A stretch of 64,000 bases of DNA from Nicotiana tabacum (Eukaryota; Streptophyta; Magnoliopsida; Solanales; Solanaceae): assembly GCF_000715075.1 (NCBI RefSeq), contig NC_134081.1:69556153-69620152 (forward strand). Direction: 5' to 3'. The notes beneath the pieces are model-generated. The model was not told where the DNA came from, searched no databases, and saw nothing but the letters and a program-made list of their open reading frames with translations. Made by a program: the position numbers and the translations under genes. This document shows positions 1 through 11,654 of this stretch, one piece after another. Position 1 is the first letter of the stretch. The number at the start of each line of letters is the position of its first letter.

Positions 1-358
1 CTACGCGGGGACTGTTCATTTGACAATTTGGCCCTTACAATGAAACCTAACTACCGAGCCTAGATTGATCGAGCACAGAGTTTCCTTCCTTGCTAAAAAT
101 CATGACCCGAGGGTGACGGCCCCCATTATTCGAGGTCGATTGTTGAGAGGGATCGAATACTATTGATGTGACCATTAACTCCGATTCAAAACCGGTCTTC
201 GATTCTAAGTTAGCACGATCCATTGTTACCTCGTTAAAAACCTTACCGGAAAACCTATTTGGGACAAAACAGGTTCAAGGGAAAAAAGTGTAACGTACAC
301 TTTCAGGCCTAATAACTAAATCATCCTTTGGTTGTTGCCTGTAAGTTTAGTCCAATTC

Positions 359-442
<84 letters not shown>

Positions 443-457
443 GAATGGGGTCGTACC
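1..457. other. 3' non-coding part of Tat element with (TA)n
   Basis: No gene is seen here. The stretch follows the integrase end of the minus-strand Gypsy element and is probably its 3' untranslated region leading to an LTR outside the window. It ends in a long TA microsatellite. Confidence 0.5.
361..434. repeat. (TA)n microsatellite
   Basis: An almost perfect run of alternating TA, about 37 units, directly downstream of the integrase reading frame of the minus-strand Gypsy element. Confidence 0.95.
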
Positions 458-1651
458 TTAGCAGTAGTATTGTTTTAAGTGGTTCATGTTCCAGTTGTTC
501 GGTAGCTGCTCATCGTTCCCTGCTTTGAGTTTATACGAACCTTTACTGGTAATCTCGATAATTAGATATGGACCTTCCCAATTCGGTCTTAGCTTCCCTT
601 CGTTCGGGTTCCAGGTGTTTAATGTCACCTTTCTTAACACCAAGTCCCCGATATTGAAGTGTCGGAGGTTAGCTCTCCAGTTGTAATACCTTTCGATCCG
701 CTGTTTTTGGGCGGCCAACCGGACGAGGGCGGCCTCGCGCCTCCCATCCAATAGTTTTAGGCTCGTGCTTATGGCCCTACCATTCGACTCTTCGGTCACA
801 TATCAGAACCTGAAACTCGGTTCTCCTACCTCGACCGGTATTAGTGCTTCGGCACCGTAGACCAACAAAAATGGGGTGGCCCCGGTACTAGACTTTGAGG
901 TCGTACGGTATCCCACAGGACTTCAAGCAAAATTTCCTTCCATTTTCCTTTGGCATCGGTCAACCTTTTCTTAAGGTTTTGGAGTATGGTCTTGTTTGTA
1001 GACTCCTCCTGCCCGTTCCCACTAGTGTTATAGGGTGTTGACAAGATTCTTTTTATCTTATGGTCCTCAAAAAATTTGCTTACCTTGTTGCCGATAAACT
1101 GCTTCCTGTTGTCACATACGATCTCGGCCGGTATCTCGAACCGACATATTATGTAGTCCCAAATAAAATCAATAACTTATTTTTCTTTGGCTTTCTCAAA
1201 TGCCTAAGCTTCAATCCATTTAGAAAAATAGTCAGTCATAAATAATATAAATCGAGCCTCACCAGGTGCCCAGGGCAGGGGACCGACGATGTCCATTTCC
1301 CATTTCATGAATGGCCAAGGTGACAAGACTGAATGTAGTAGCTCCCCGAGCTGATAGATCATTGGTGCGTGCCTCTAACAACCGTCTCATTTTCACATGA
1401 ACTCCTTCGCATCTTGTTCCATGTCGATCCAGTAATAGTCGACTCTGATTATTTTATGAACTCAACGATTCGTCCCTCGAATGGTTCCCGCAGGTACCTT
1501 CACAAACTTTCCTCAAAACATATTTGGTGTCTCCCGGCCCTAGACATATGGCGAGTGGGCCATCGAATGTTTTTCTAAACATGTTGTTATCTTCGGACAT
1601 GTTGAACATGGCCGCCTTCGTGCGCAGAGCTCTCGATTCTTTAGGATCCAA
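458..1651 (-). pseudogene. Tat Gypsy integrase, broken
   Basis: Integrase inserts the retrotransposon cDNA into the host genome. Pieces in order on the minus strand: the HHCC-type N-terminal region with GTCGNHS near 1454-1651, remnants of the catalytic core across about 841-1320, and a C-terminal segment at 458-799. The last contains GDLVLRKV and LRPNWEGPYLI, the GPF/Y-like end common in Gypsy integrases. The pieces are in different frames and separated by stops, so the protein cannot be made intact. Confidence 0.75.
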
Positions 1652-1699
1652 GGGCAGCTTCCCGGTCTTCAGGTAATCTATATACTTGTTTCTCCAATC

Positions 1700-2110
1700 C
1701 TAGGTTAAGCTTGTCGAGTTTAACTCAACATGGCCTTCTTCCACTACCGATTTAATGAGTTGTACGACCGTTACCGAGCTGAATTCATCATTATTAACTA
1801 ACGACCCCAAGTTAGCCAGAACATCGGCTTTGCTATTTTGATCCGGGGGCACATGTTGTAGGGTCCATTCCTTGAATCGATGTAGCGTTACCTGTAGTTT
1901 ATCCAAGTATCTTCGCATTCATTCCTCTTTTACTTCGAATGTCCCATTGACTTAATTCACCACAATGAGGGAATTGTATTTAGCTTCGATCACTTCAGCC
2001 CCCAGGCTTTTGGCCAATTCGAGACCTGCAATCATGGCCTCATACTCGGCCTCATTGTTAGTTAATTTCACAGTTCTAATAGATTGTCTAACTACGTTAC
2101 CCGTGGGCGG
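1700..2110 (-). pseudogene. Tat Gypsy RNase H remnant
   Basis: RNase H degrades the RNA strand during reverse transcription. On the minus strand, NEAEYEAMIAGLELA is readable at about 1990-2070, followed by a piece at 1700-1918 with HVPPDQNSKADVLANL. These match the active-site Glu helix and C-terminal Asp region of the RNase H found in Tat-type elements. A frame break separates the two pieces. Confidence 0.65.
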
Positions 2111-2598
2111 TTCAACACGATGCCAAGTCCGGACCCCTTTACATTCGAGGCACCATCCGTAAAAAGGATCCAGATCGCTGAGGAGGTCCCCGAGGTTAAC
2201 AACAATTCCTTTTTGACTTTGGGTATTAAGGCCGGCGTGAAGTCGGCCACGAAGTTTGTCAAAATTTATGATTTGATGGCGGTTCAGGGTAGATATTCAA
2301 TATCGTACCCGCTAATTTCCACTGCCTATTTGGCCAATCATCCTGAGAGCTCGGGTTTGTGCATTATGTTCCTCAATGGATAAGTAGTCACGACACATAT
2401 GGGATGGCATTGAAAATAAGGCCATAACTTCCTGGAGGCGCTTAACAAAGTGAGCGCTAATTTTTCCAGGTGAGGATACATTATTTCGGCCTCGCCTAGA
2501 GTTCTACTAATATAGTAAATAGGAAATCATGTACCTTTCTCTTCTCAGACTAGGACTCCACTTACCGCTACCTCGGATACCGCTAAGTAAAGGTACAG

Positions 2599-3667
2599 CT
2601 ACTCATCCGCCTTCGGAGTATGGAGCAAGTGTGGACTCGGAAGGTACCGTTTGAGTTCTTCCAAAGCTTGTTGGCATGCTGAGGTCCAAGAAAAGTTATT
2701 CTTCTTCTTTAATAAGGAGAAGAACCGATGGCTCTTATCTGAGGACCGTGATATGAACCGACCCCGGGTGGCTATGCGCCCGGTTAGCCTCTGAACGGCC
2801 TTGACACTGTCCACCCCGATGATGTCTTCTATAGCTTTGATTTTATCGGGATTGATCTCAATCCCTCGATTGGACACCATGAATCCAAGGAGTTTTTCAG
2901 ATCCGACCACGAATACAAGGAGTTTTTCAGCTTCATATTGTATCTCTTCAGTATGTCAAAAGTTTCCTGCAAATATTTCAAATGGTCATTCACTCGCAGG
3001 GACTTAACTAACATGTCGTCAATATAAAGTTCCATTGATTTTTCTATTTTTTTTCGAACATACGGTTTACTAGGCGTCGATAAGTGGCACCGTCGTTCTT
3101 TAGTCCGATCGACATTACGTTATAACAATAGGTGCCGAATTTAGTGATAAAGAAAATTTTATCTTGATCGCCCGGGTCCATCCGGATTTAGTTGTACCCG
3201 GAATAGGCATCGAGAAATCTGAGTATCTCGTGCCCGGCCATCGCATCGATCATGCGATCGATGTTGGGTAAAGGAAAAGAGTCCTTAAGGCACGCCTTGT
3301 TCAATTCTTTGTAATCTACGCACATTCTTAATTTATTTCTCTTTTTAGGCACTACCACTATGTTAGCTAACCAATCCGGGTACTTAACTTCCCGAATGGA
3401 ACCTATTTTAAGGAGTTTGGACATCTCGTCTTTGATGAATACATGCTTGACTTCGGACTGAGGCCTCTTCTTCTATTTAACCAGGTGGAACTTCGAATCC
3501 AAGCTCAGCTTATGAGTGGTTATTTCTGGCGAGATCCCTGTCATATCAAGATGGTACCAAGCAAAACAATCTATGTTAGTTATAAGGAATTTAATGAGTT
3601 TTTTCCTGAGCTCGGGAGTTAGCCCCGTGCCCAGGTATACATTCCGATCAGGCAGGTGCTCGATCAA
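2599..3667 (-). pseudogene. Tat Gypsy reverse transcriptase, broken
   Basis: Reverse transcriptase copies element RNA into DNA. In minus-strand order: an N-terminal lead-in (3473-3667, with NIDCFAW), the fingers/palm start (3188-3424, with VVVPKKRNKLRMCVDYKELN and FLDAYSGYN), the catalytic IDDM region (2829-3035), then the connection and RNase H start (2599-2910, with LGFMVSNRGIE and LTGRIA). The domain order is normal, but the frame changes between each segment. A short direct repeat around AAGGAGTTTTTCAG at 2885-2935 adds local damage. Confidence 0.8.
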
Positions 3668-3692
3668 TCTAACTTGGTCTAGCTCATCGACC

Positions 3693-3822
3693 GTTGACTT
3701 GGTGGCATCGGAATTGTCAGGGGCTATTAAAGACCTAGGGACTTCGTAATTGTCACTGTTGACTTGGTGGCATCGGAATCGTTAGGGGCTATGAAAGACC
3801 TAGGGACTTCGTAATCATCATC
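3693..3822. repeat. 65-bp tandem duplication in Tat Gypsy pol
   Basis: The unit starting GTTGACTTGGTGGCATCGG occurs at 3693-3757 and again at 3758-3822, with a few substitutions between copies. It lies between the protease and RT coding pieces. A 65-bp insertion is not a multiple of three, so it shifts the frame. Confidence 0.85.
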
Positions 3823-3873
3823 CTCGCATGTCTCCTGCCTTTTTGGCTCATACAGGGTTGGTTTCAGTGATTG

Positions 3874-4685
3874 CTAATTGGTTCCTTCCTTGGTGACCGA
3901 ACTCGGGTTCTTTGATGCCGTGAGTACGGATATCGGGACCACCTCATCAACTGCGAATATTTCTTTTGCGGCCGGTTGCTCCCCGTAAACTATTTTGATT
4001 CCTCCCGATGTGGGGAATTTCAACGCCTGATGTAGCATCGAGGGTACTGCCCTCATGTTGTGAATCCATGGCCTCCCGAATAGAGCATTGTATCTCATAT
4101 CTCTTTCGATCAAGTAGAACTTTATTTCCTGAACGGTTCCGACAGTGTTTACCGGTAGGGTTATCTCCACTTTAGTGGTCATGCCATGTTAAATCTGTTT
4201 AAAACTCAAACTGCAGGCAATATTTAGTCTTGTAGACCCAGCTATTCCACGATCCTCGATCTGATGATATTGGTCGAGCTACCTGGATCAAATAACACAC
4301 GCTTAACTCGAGATTTATTTATGAGTACAGATATTACTAGTGCATCATTGTGTGGATATACGATGCCTTCAGCGTCCTCATCATTGAAAGATACGGTTTC
4401 CTCCGGTACATAATCTCGAGTCCGTTTTTCCCTTGTAATAGATGCTTTAGTGTGCTTTAACATCGGCCCTTGGGGGACGTCAACTCCTCCAATGATCATG
4501 TTAATGACGTGCTGAGGTTCCTCTTGATCGATCTGCTTGTTGGAGTCCCTATTCCTGAAGTGATTTTTTGCTTGATCACTCAGAAACTCTCGGAGGTGCC
4601 AGTTATTGAACAACCCGACTACTTCTTCTCTCAGTTGTCGGCAGTCTTGGGTTCTGTGGCTGTGAGTGCCATGATATTTACACAT
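3874..4685 (-). pseudogene. Tat Gypsy aspartic protease and gag C-terminus
   Basis: The minus-strand piece 4242-4685 begins with a Cys/His-rich segment, CKYHGTHSHRTQDC, in the place of a gag zinc knuckle. It ends with VLFDPGSSTNII, the aspartic-protease active site (D-P-G in place of the usual D-S/T-G). The next piece, 3874-4182, carries YNALFGRPWIHNMRAVPS, the C-terminal half of the Tat protease. A stop and frame change separate them. The protease normally cuts the gag-pol polyprotein. Confidence 0.75.
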
Positions 4686-4700
4686 TAGGTTGGGGTCCCT

Positions 4701-6188
4701 TTAGGCAGGATCAGATTGTAATGGTCGAAGACACTTAGTATCTTTGATTCGCCCGATGGCTGATATGGTGCCGACAACATCGATGTTGAAGTTGTACTCT
4801 GATAACCTTGGTGCTTCCTTGGACCCGATGGGTCTGTCAAAATCGTTTTTTCTCATGAGTCCTCGGTTATTATGACCTCGATCGCTTTTTCTTTCAATCC
4901 TTGCAGGGTTGCGTCCATACCCATTACTCTTTTGATCTCCATTGTATGGTTGATACCGATCTCTGTTTGATCTTGGTTCATGATCGACGACTCTTTTGGA
5001 TCTGTAACTAGTCCTGGCGGGATAAACGGATCCGAAAAGGCCCCCGAGCTGATCGTTTTCAACCCTGATTTTTGATTGGTACTTTTTATGGACGTCGGCC
5101 CAAGTTACCGTCGGGTATTCTATCAAATTTTGCTTCAACTGCTGTGAAGCCAATTAGCTTTGGGGGTTGAGTCCTTGGGTGAAAACCTGAACGGCCCAAT
5201 CGTCCGCGACCGGGGGCAGATCCATCTGTTCCATTTGAAATCTCTACATGAATTCCTTGAGCATCTCGTTATCTCTTTGCTTCACCTTAAAAAGGTCGGA
5301 CTTTCTGGTCTCGACCTTGATGGACCCAGTGTGCGCTTTTACAAAGGCATCTGCATGCACAGCAAATGAGTCAATAGAATTAGGGGATAAGTTGTGATAC
5401 CATAGCATAGCTTTTTTTGACAAGGCCTCTCTGAACTTTATCAGTAGAACGAATTCGATTTCATCATCTTCCAAGTCGTTCCCCTTGATGGCGCACGTGT
5501 AGGAGGTCACATGTTCATTTGGATCAGTTAGTCCATTATACTTCGCAATTGCGGGCATACAAAACTTCTTCGGGATCGGCTTTGGAGCTGCGCTCGGAGG
5601 GAAAGTCTTTTGGACAAACTTCTTGGAATCTAGGCCATTCAGTATCGGTGGTGCTCCCGGATTTGTTCAACCCTGGAGTTATAGGTTTCAACTTTTGTGT
5701 CATTGGCTTCGATTTTCTTTTCTCCTGATTCTACCCGTTTTGTCAATTCCTCGAGCATCTTTATTATCTCGAGGTTGGTCTCGGGTTTAGCTTCACTCGA
5801 TCTTTCTGTGACTAGTTCATTTCTGCGAGTGTTTTCCCGAGACAGTTCGAGCTCAACTCTGTTGGGGGCGTGGCTCTGGTTCTGCAGCTGGGCTATCGCT
5901 GCCTGTTGAGCCTGTAACATTTCGAAGATCACGCAAGTTGATCTCATTGCCTTCGCCGTCGTGTGTACTCCGGGCTATCAATCAGGCTCCCCCGCGAATG
6001 ATGTTTTCGGGGTCGGTTGGCAAGTTTGCTTCGATAGAAACATGTGAGTTAGTATCAATCGGGTCCGCGGCTGGAACTCCGTTGGGGTTAACAGGGGGCA
6101 CCTCGTTGCTGGGTACCTCATTGTTGTTCTCACCATGGTGGCCGAATTCAACATCAACGTTCAAATGGGCATATTGGGAATCTGACAT
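4701..6188 (-). pseudogene. Tat Gypsy gag, broken
   Basis: Gag forms the virus-like particle that packages element RNA. The minus-strand start is ATG at 6188 (MSDSQYAHLN). Further pieces follow at 5639-5947 (Gln/Glu-rich, coiled-coil-like), 5244-5558 (the conserved gag core with YNGLTDPNEHV and MLWYHNLSPNSI) and 4701-5153 (basic, Arg/Asp-rich tail). Stops separate all pieces. Confidence 0.7.
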
Positions 6189-6199
6189 TTTTAATTTAA

Positions 6200-6960
6200 C
6201 CTAAAATTATGAGCTCAAAGAACAAGTGTAAAATAGAGTGTGTTATGAAAATTTGTATCAAATTGCCACTATTATCCTACGCCAAACTGTTTACCCTAAA
6301 AATGGATAACAATTAAATTTATATGTGATTTTAAGGATACGCTGATTAATTCAATACAAATGATAAATTGCGTTAGATTAAACAGATAAATGACGTAATA
6401 AATTGTCAAACAAATTAAGGGGAGTGATCCCAGACTCAGTAACAACTTTAATGAAATACTTGCCTTCGATTCCGGGCTCACGATAATGAAGAACTTTTGA
6501 ACAAAAGTAAGAACTTTGAATAATAGAGAAAATAAGAGTATATTGCCTTGATATGCGTGTTATAATAATTCCTAATAAATAGTTAGACTTCCCTTTATAT
6601 AGTAGGGGAGTTTTACCCTAAGTACAATTTCAAAAGAGATAAAAATCTTATGTTTTACTAATCACTGATTTTCTGCCGATACATGCCGAGATTCACGCCG
6701 TAACACCCGGCTGGACACGGATATCACAACCCTTTGTTTTGTCGTGCTCGATTATCTGGTAATGCTCTCCGAAGTTTTGGGGTTCGAATCGGACCAGGGG
6801 GACGTGGCCCCGATTCTTCCGAGAGCAGGTGTTTTACCCGAACCCCGATTCGATGGGCTCCTTGCCCCGATTTCGGTTCCTTACAGTCACATCTCTGCTC
6901 CATTTACTTTATCGGGAACCGAGGCATCCAAAGGGCTCGGTTTCACTCGTATACATATAT
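6200..6960 (-). repeat. Tat Gypsy 5' leader and LTR-like sequence
   Basis: Upstream of gag on the minus strand lies about 750 bp of non-coding DNA. It contains a TATA-like box near 6594-6601 and a GC-richer block at 6730-6930. It occupies the place of leader plus 5' LTR. The LTR edges and primer-binding site were not identified. Confidence 0.4.
6594..6601 (-). promoter_or_regulatory. TATA-like box of Tat Gypsy LTR
   Basis: On the minus strand the sequence reads TATATAAA, about 400 bp upstream of the gag ATG and inside the LTR-like block. This is the expected place for the retrotransposon promoter. It is a motif match only. Confidence 0.35.
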
Positions 6961-7408
6961 AAATGAAGAGATATAATTTAATTTTTTGATTGCAAATAGA
7001 AAACTTTAATTTGTCCACAATATTAATTATACCATATGTGCTAGTAAAGAATATAATAATATTTTATTTGAACTAATAATTTAATTTATTTGACTAATTA
7101 AATTCTTTAGTTTAATTATCAAAAGGAATTCTGAATGCAGAAATATTTAATTTTGATACAAATTTGATACATCTATAACAAATATAAACTAAGAACAGAT
7201 TTTATACGAATAATTATATAGTATACAACTTTTTTATAACTTATCTACAATTTTCATACATTATATTTACCCGGTTAAATACAAATACAACATCATATAA
7301 TTTAAATATAATTTTTATATAAATTTTATACAATATGTCTTTTGTATGTATTTTGTATATGATTTGTATACAAAATCATATGTATTTACCCAGTTAATAT
7401 GTCTTTTG
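6961..7408. other. AT-rich non-coding stretch
   Basis: Very AT-rich DNA without a usable reading frame or recognised element. Confidence 0.5.
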
Positions 7409-7680
7409 TAGTTTAATCTTCACTAGACACCCTCAAAATTGAGATACTCCAAAGAATATTTCCAATTGTTTGCAACAACACACAATCCAAATAAACAATA
7501 GTTTTTGAAAACCCAAATTCGAGTTTCAATCTGAAATTCAGCCAAAATCAAGTCTAATCTTCACCAGACACCCTCAAAATTGAGACACTCCAAAGAATAT
7601 TTCCAATTGTTTGCAACAATACCCAATCTAAACAAACAATAGTTTTTGAAAACCCAAATTTGAATTCAAAGTTTCGGAGC
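7409..7680. repeat. Tandem duplication, unit about 145 bp
   Basis: The block beginning TAATCTTCACTAGACACC at about 7410 and running through CAATAGTTTTTGAAAACCC recurs from about 7555 with scattered substitutions. No protein or known element is recognised in it. Confidence 0.85.
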
Positions 7681-7803
7681 TTTTTAATGGCTGTCAATGG
7701 TGAAGAATAAAATACATTCAAAAGGAAATTGTGCAACATGAAAAGGAAATTGCTAAGTTAAAACTCTATATTGTAATAATTGAAATTCATTGATGAATGT
7801 CCT

Positions 7804-7901
7804 GGGGGGGGGGGGGAGGAGGATGAAAAGCAGAGAAAAACAAGGAAGAAAATTGGGGAAAGAACAGAGAAAGAGAGAGAGAGAGAGACGGAGAGAGAGA
7901 G
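7804..7901. repeat. Poly-G run followed by (GA)n
   Basis: Thirteen consecutive G at 7804-7816, then purine-rich DNA ending in a GA microsatellite at about 7866-7901. No gene. Confidence 0.9.
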
Positions 7902-8910
7902 CGTAGTGATGAAGATTCCCTATTCAATTTCTAATATAAAGGGATACTCATTTAAAACTATTTTGTATATAATTGATAAATTGTATATGCCCATATAATT
8001 AAGTTAAAACTTGATTAGGGAGGATAATAAAGTTTCATATATAATATAGGAAGGTAAAAAGAGATTCTTGAGACTAAAGATAGCAAAAAATAAAGCTGGT
8101 GTATCCTATTTAAAATGGAGTAATATAATTATAAGTACTTGTTCAAAACTCATGAAAACTACACATGGAATCCCTGGTAATAAGGAATACGTGCATCGCA
8201 AGTGAAAAGTTATGGCACATCTAGAATGAAACTTTGCCTTTTCATTAATGCCAAATGATTCGATTAATTGGCAAAACATAGTAAAATGAATAAACAAACA
8301 AAAACGGAAACCATATATCAGTATATTTTTTGCGACAAGAAAAAAGAGCAAAAATGAAGAATCTTAGATTTTTTGGAATTTTGAGATATAAACTGTAAAA
8401 CTCAATGTCTATCTTTTCTTCTCATGTAATGGCAGTGAAACAAAATGAAGACAAGAAGAAATGTGTATTTCCATTTTCCAAGACACAATTGCAAATGGAG
8501 TTCCCTAGCTTCAAAGCAAGAGCTAGCTAGATCAGGTATTCCTTTTTTCTTTTTCTATTTCCTTTTTCTTCTGATAGAAGGATAACCACAAAAATAACCT
8601 AATACTCCTTTTTCCTTTTTGTTCCACGAAATTATGTGAAGCATTTAAGGTAAAAGTAACAAGAAAAGAGATGATGAGAATGGTCAAAAAATAAGAAATT
8701 TATTACTGGCTTTGACAGTTGAAAAGGCAAGAAAGAATTAATATCATCGGTAGTAAAATTAAAATCTTTCACGGAGACGTACTAAATCATAACAAATTTT
8801 ATTCATAGACCAATTGAAATCAAAGTTTCAAACTCTTAGGAATAAAATTATGACTCAACACTAAAAGTAGAAAGTACCAAATATGATTTATCAAAAGCAC
8901 AAGATTCTTA
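7902..8910. other. AT-rich non-coding stretch
   Basis: No conserved coding segment or element structure was recognised. Short open frames here have no family resemblance. Confidence 0.5.
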
Positions 8911-9440
8911 GCTTGTGTTTGGTCATATATTCTCAAATTTATTTTAAAAAATCTGATTGGGGTGAAGTTTGATTTGAAGATAAAAATGTGTTTGGACATA
9001 AGTTTTCAAAACATGTTTCACTTTTTTTTTTGAAAAAACATGAAACATGACTTATACTCACAAGTTCTAAAAACTATCACAAATAACCAACAGTACTTTC
9101 ATCAATAACATTCATTATCATTATCACAAACCGTAGTCCTGAACATAAATAAATTTGGTACAAAATTATTATTTTTATAATGAATTACATAATACACTAT
9201 CAGATGACTGAGAAGACGAAACAACATTGTTACAAAATAATAAATGGTGGACTCCTTTATAAAATATAAAAGTTTGGGATAATTTTTAAAAATTTTAAAA
9301 AATATAATAGTAAAATTTTGGGCCAAAACCAGCTCTTATTTGGAAATTTGTCAAAATATGGATAAAATTTATAAACAAATATGTATTTGACAAAAAAATA
9401 TTTGGAAAAAATTTAGCAAAATTTATAGCCAAACAGGTCC
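8911..9440. mobile_element. Tourist-like MITE (PIF/Harbinger type)
   Basis: A 530-bp non-coding element. The left end is GCTTGTGTTTGGTCATA, and the reverse complement of the right end is GGACCTGTTTGGCTATA, giving imperfect terminal inverted repeats. It is flanked by TTA at 8908-8910 and 9441-9443, the three-base target duplication typical of PIF/Harbinger MITEs. No transposase is present, so movement would depend on one supplied in trans. Confidence 0.6.
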
Positions 9441-9443
9441 TTA

Positions 9444-10200
9444 ATTGTAATTGCCGTATTAATGAAGCAACATTTATCATTTGTGAAATGATATTAGACG
9501 TACATAAATAATTGGTAAATATAAAAGAAGCAAATATATATGCATCGTTTATCCCTCAAATAAATTTGGAATGTTTCGATTGATCATAATATGGAGTGAT
9601 AGATACAAATTAGAGAATTATTGAAGATTAATAAATGGCAGAGCCCTTTGTGGTCCATGTGTGCCTGTCAGAAGGTCACGAGTGTTACTGATATACTCGA
9701 TTCGATTCTCGACAAAATAAGAAAAAGACAAAAATGGAAAAGATTTTTGTCCCACCTTTTTCACATTACGAAATGCATCCTTTTTCTCTACAGTATGATA
9801 TTATAACTTTCGCCCTGAAAAAGGAAAAAAGTTTAAACGCAAGAAGTACGTCAATATCTTGTCCTCTACTTCTTTATATAGTTGAAAAGATGCGATGCAA
9901 GGAAAACGAGACCGAAGAATATTGGCAGTAAAGCTCAACCAGTTAGAATTACGAAACAAAAGTAGGAAAGCTAAACAAAATGGAAAAAGCAAAGTGGCGA
10001 GTTACCAAACGGTGTATGGACTATGGAGTAAGCCTAAGCAAACCATAGTGGTAGTAAAATGGATAAAAAATAAATTAATTATTTATTTATATTATTCACT
10101 AAAAATAAATTGGATAATAAAATTTTTAAAAATAAGTCAAATATGTATAAGATTGATATTATCAACTTAAAAAATATAGCGGAGTATGTTCTCTCTCGGC
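9444..10200. other. Non-coding stretch before LINE
   Basis: AT-rich sequence with no recognised gene or complete element. Confidence 0.45.
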
Positions 10201-10264
10201 GCAGCTTAACTAACCTGCACCATCCACGGGACAACGAGCTCGTATTCCCTCCCATAAGGCACTA

Positions 10265-11500
10265 ATGGCTCAGGAAATGGCAGCAAAGGTTGGGAATCAA
10301 CAAAAGAAGAAGGGTACGCAAGTATTAAAGGAGGGTGCATCGGCAACAACTGAAACAGTTGTCATTGAAACATTGGAACAAAGTGAGGAAGAAATTGACG
10401 AGACCCAGGTTGAAATTGCGTCGGCACAAGTTGGGAATCAGCAATGTCAAAAGGAGAAATAGGCGCGAGGACAGAAGGAAACTCCAGAGCAACACAATGG
10501 AGGAGCAATTCCATGCCCCTTAAGCCTGTCATTTGTAAGTACCCGTACTTTATCCTGAGCAGGTGAAGTTGAAAATTCACCCGAATTGAACAAGCGGGGA
10601 TCCATATGGGACAATTTTGATATTACAAAAAATTCTAATGTTGGGTTTAAACTAAAGTTTGTTGAACTAGAATTGCATGGAGAGGTTCCAGTTTGTGAAA
10701 TCGAATTAGAGGATATAGGTACTGAACTAGCTTATTGGCAGAATGTTGTTGTCTGCTATGTGTTGGGGGCACACCAACCCTTTTCTGTGTTGAATGGATA
10801 CATTTGAAGACTTTGAAAAAAGCATGGGATAAACAAGGTGGCAATGCTCAAAAATTGAATTGTTCTGATCAAGTTTGATACAAGTGTGGGGAAGAATGAA
10901 GTAATTAAGGGGGATTTATCACTTCGATAACAAACCCTTATTTGTTAAGGCATGAAATCCGGACATGGAATTCACAAGAGAGGAACTACATACAGTTCCC
11001 ATATGGGTGAAGTTGCCAGGATTGGACTTCAAGTATTGGAGCCCTACGGGTCTTAGTAAAATTGGGAGTTTGATTGGGAAGCCTCTTATGGTAGACCAAA
11101 ACACTGAGAAAAAGATAGGATTGAACTTTGCGAGGTTGCTGATTAGGGTGGATATAGACACTGCATTACCTGAGAAGATAGCCTTTAAAAATGAGAAAGG
11201 AAACTTGGTGAAGCAGAAAGTCCAATACATTGGAAGCCTACTCTATGCAAGTTCTGCCAAAAGTATGGACATACTGAGGAGATTTGTAGGAAGAAGAATA
11301 AGCCACAACCACAGCCTGAGGAAAAAGATGCTGCTATTGAGCCACTCGCACAAGATGTTGAGCCTAAACATGATAAAGCTGCTAATGCAACCACATGGAG
11401 GTAAGAAGAAACTGGTAAAAAGGATGGTAAAGGGAAAGCTCAAGTTAATCAGCAGACCACTCATCCATAATAAATACATATCAAAGGAGGCTGGATAACC
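10265..11500 (+). pseudogene. LINE ORF1-like protein, broken
   Basis: ORF1 proteins bind element RNA. The likely start is ATG at 10265 (MAQEMAAKVG), followed by an acidic N-terminus that stops at 10462. A later piece at 10965-11498 contains VPIWVKLPGLDFKYW and LSKIGSLIGKPL, characteristic of the DUF4283-type domain of plant LINE ORF1. A CCHC zinc knuckle, CKFCQKYGHTEEIC, is encoded at 11246-11287. It is in a different frame from the DUF4283-type piece, so a frameshift separates two domains that normally lie in one protein. Confidence 0.7.
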
Positions 11501-11654
11501 CTTTTGAATCCCAAAAGATAACGACATAGGCAAGAGCAGACCACAGTACAATCTCCAAATGCATATCAAGAGCTAGATAAGCCAGGGTCAAGCAAATTGG
11601 TGCAACACATGGAGGTCAGGAAAGAGGGAGGCGATCCAATACCTCTATCTCATA

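Larger units (their letters stand above)
1..6960 (-). mobile_element. Ty3/Gypsy retrotransposon, Tat lineage, decayed
   Basis: Read on the minus strand, the order is gag (about 6188-4700), protease (4685-3874), reverse transcriptase (3667-2600), RNase H (2600-1700) and integrase (1651-458). This is Gypsy order, with RNase H before integrase. The RT core reads IDDMLVKS and gag contains PAIAKYNGLTDP, both typical of plant Tat-lineage elements. There are many stops and frameshifts, so no intact polyprotein remains. The LTR-like 5' sequence lies at about 6200-6960. The 3' LTR is not recognisable and probably lies left of the window. Element borders and target duplication could not be set. Confidence 0.8.

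Noticed and set aside
1965..2383. Plus-strand open frames opposite the Tat RNase H
   Set aside because: Antisense shadows of the minus-strand RNase H region, which has recognisable motifs.
6280..6300. Possible primer-binding site TTGGCGTAGGATAA (minus strand) for the Tat element
   Set aside because: It begins like a tRNA-complementary site but does not extend to a convincing match, and no LTR end lies next to it.
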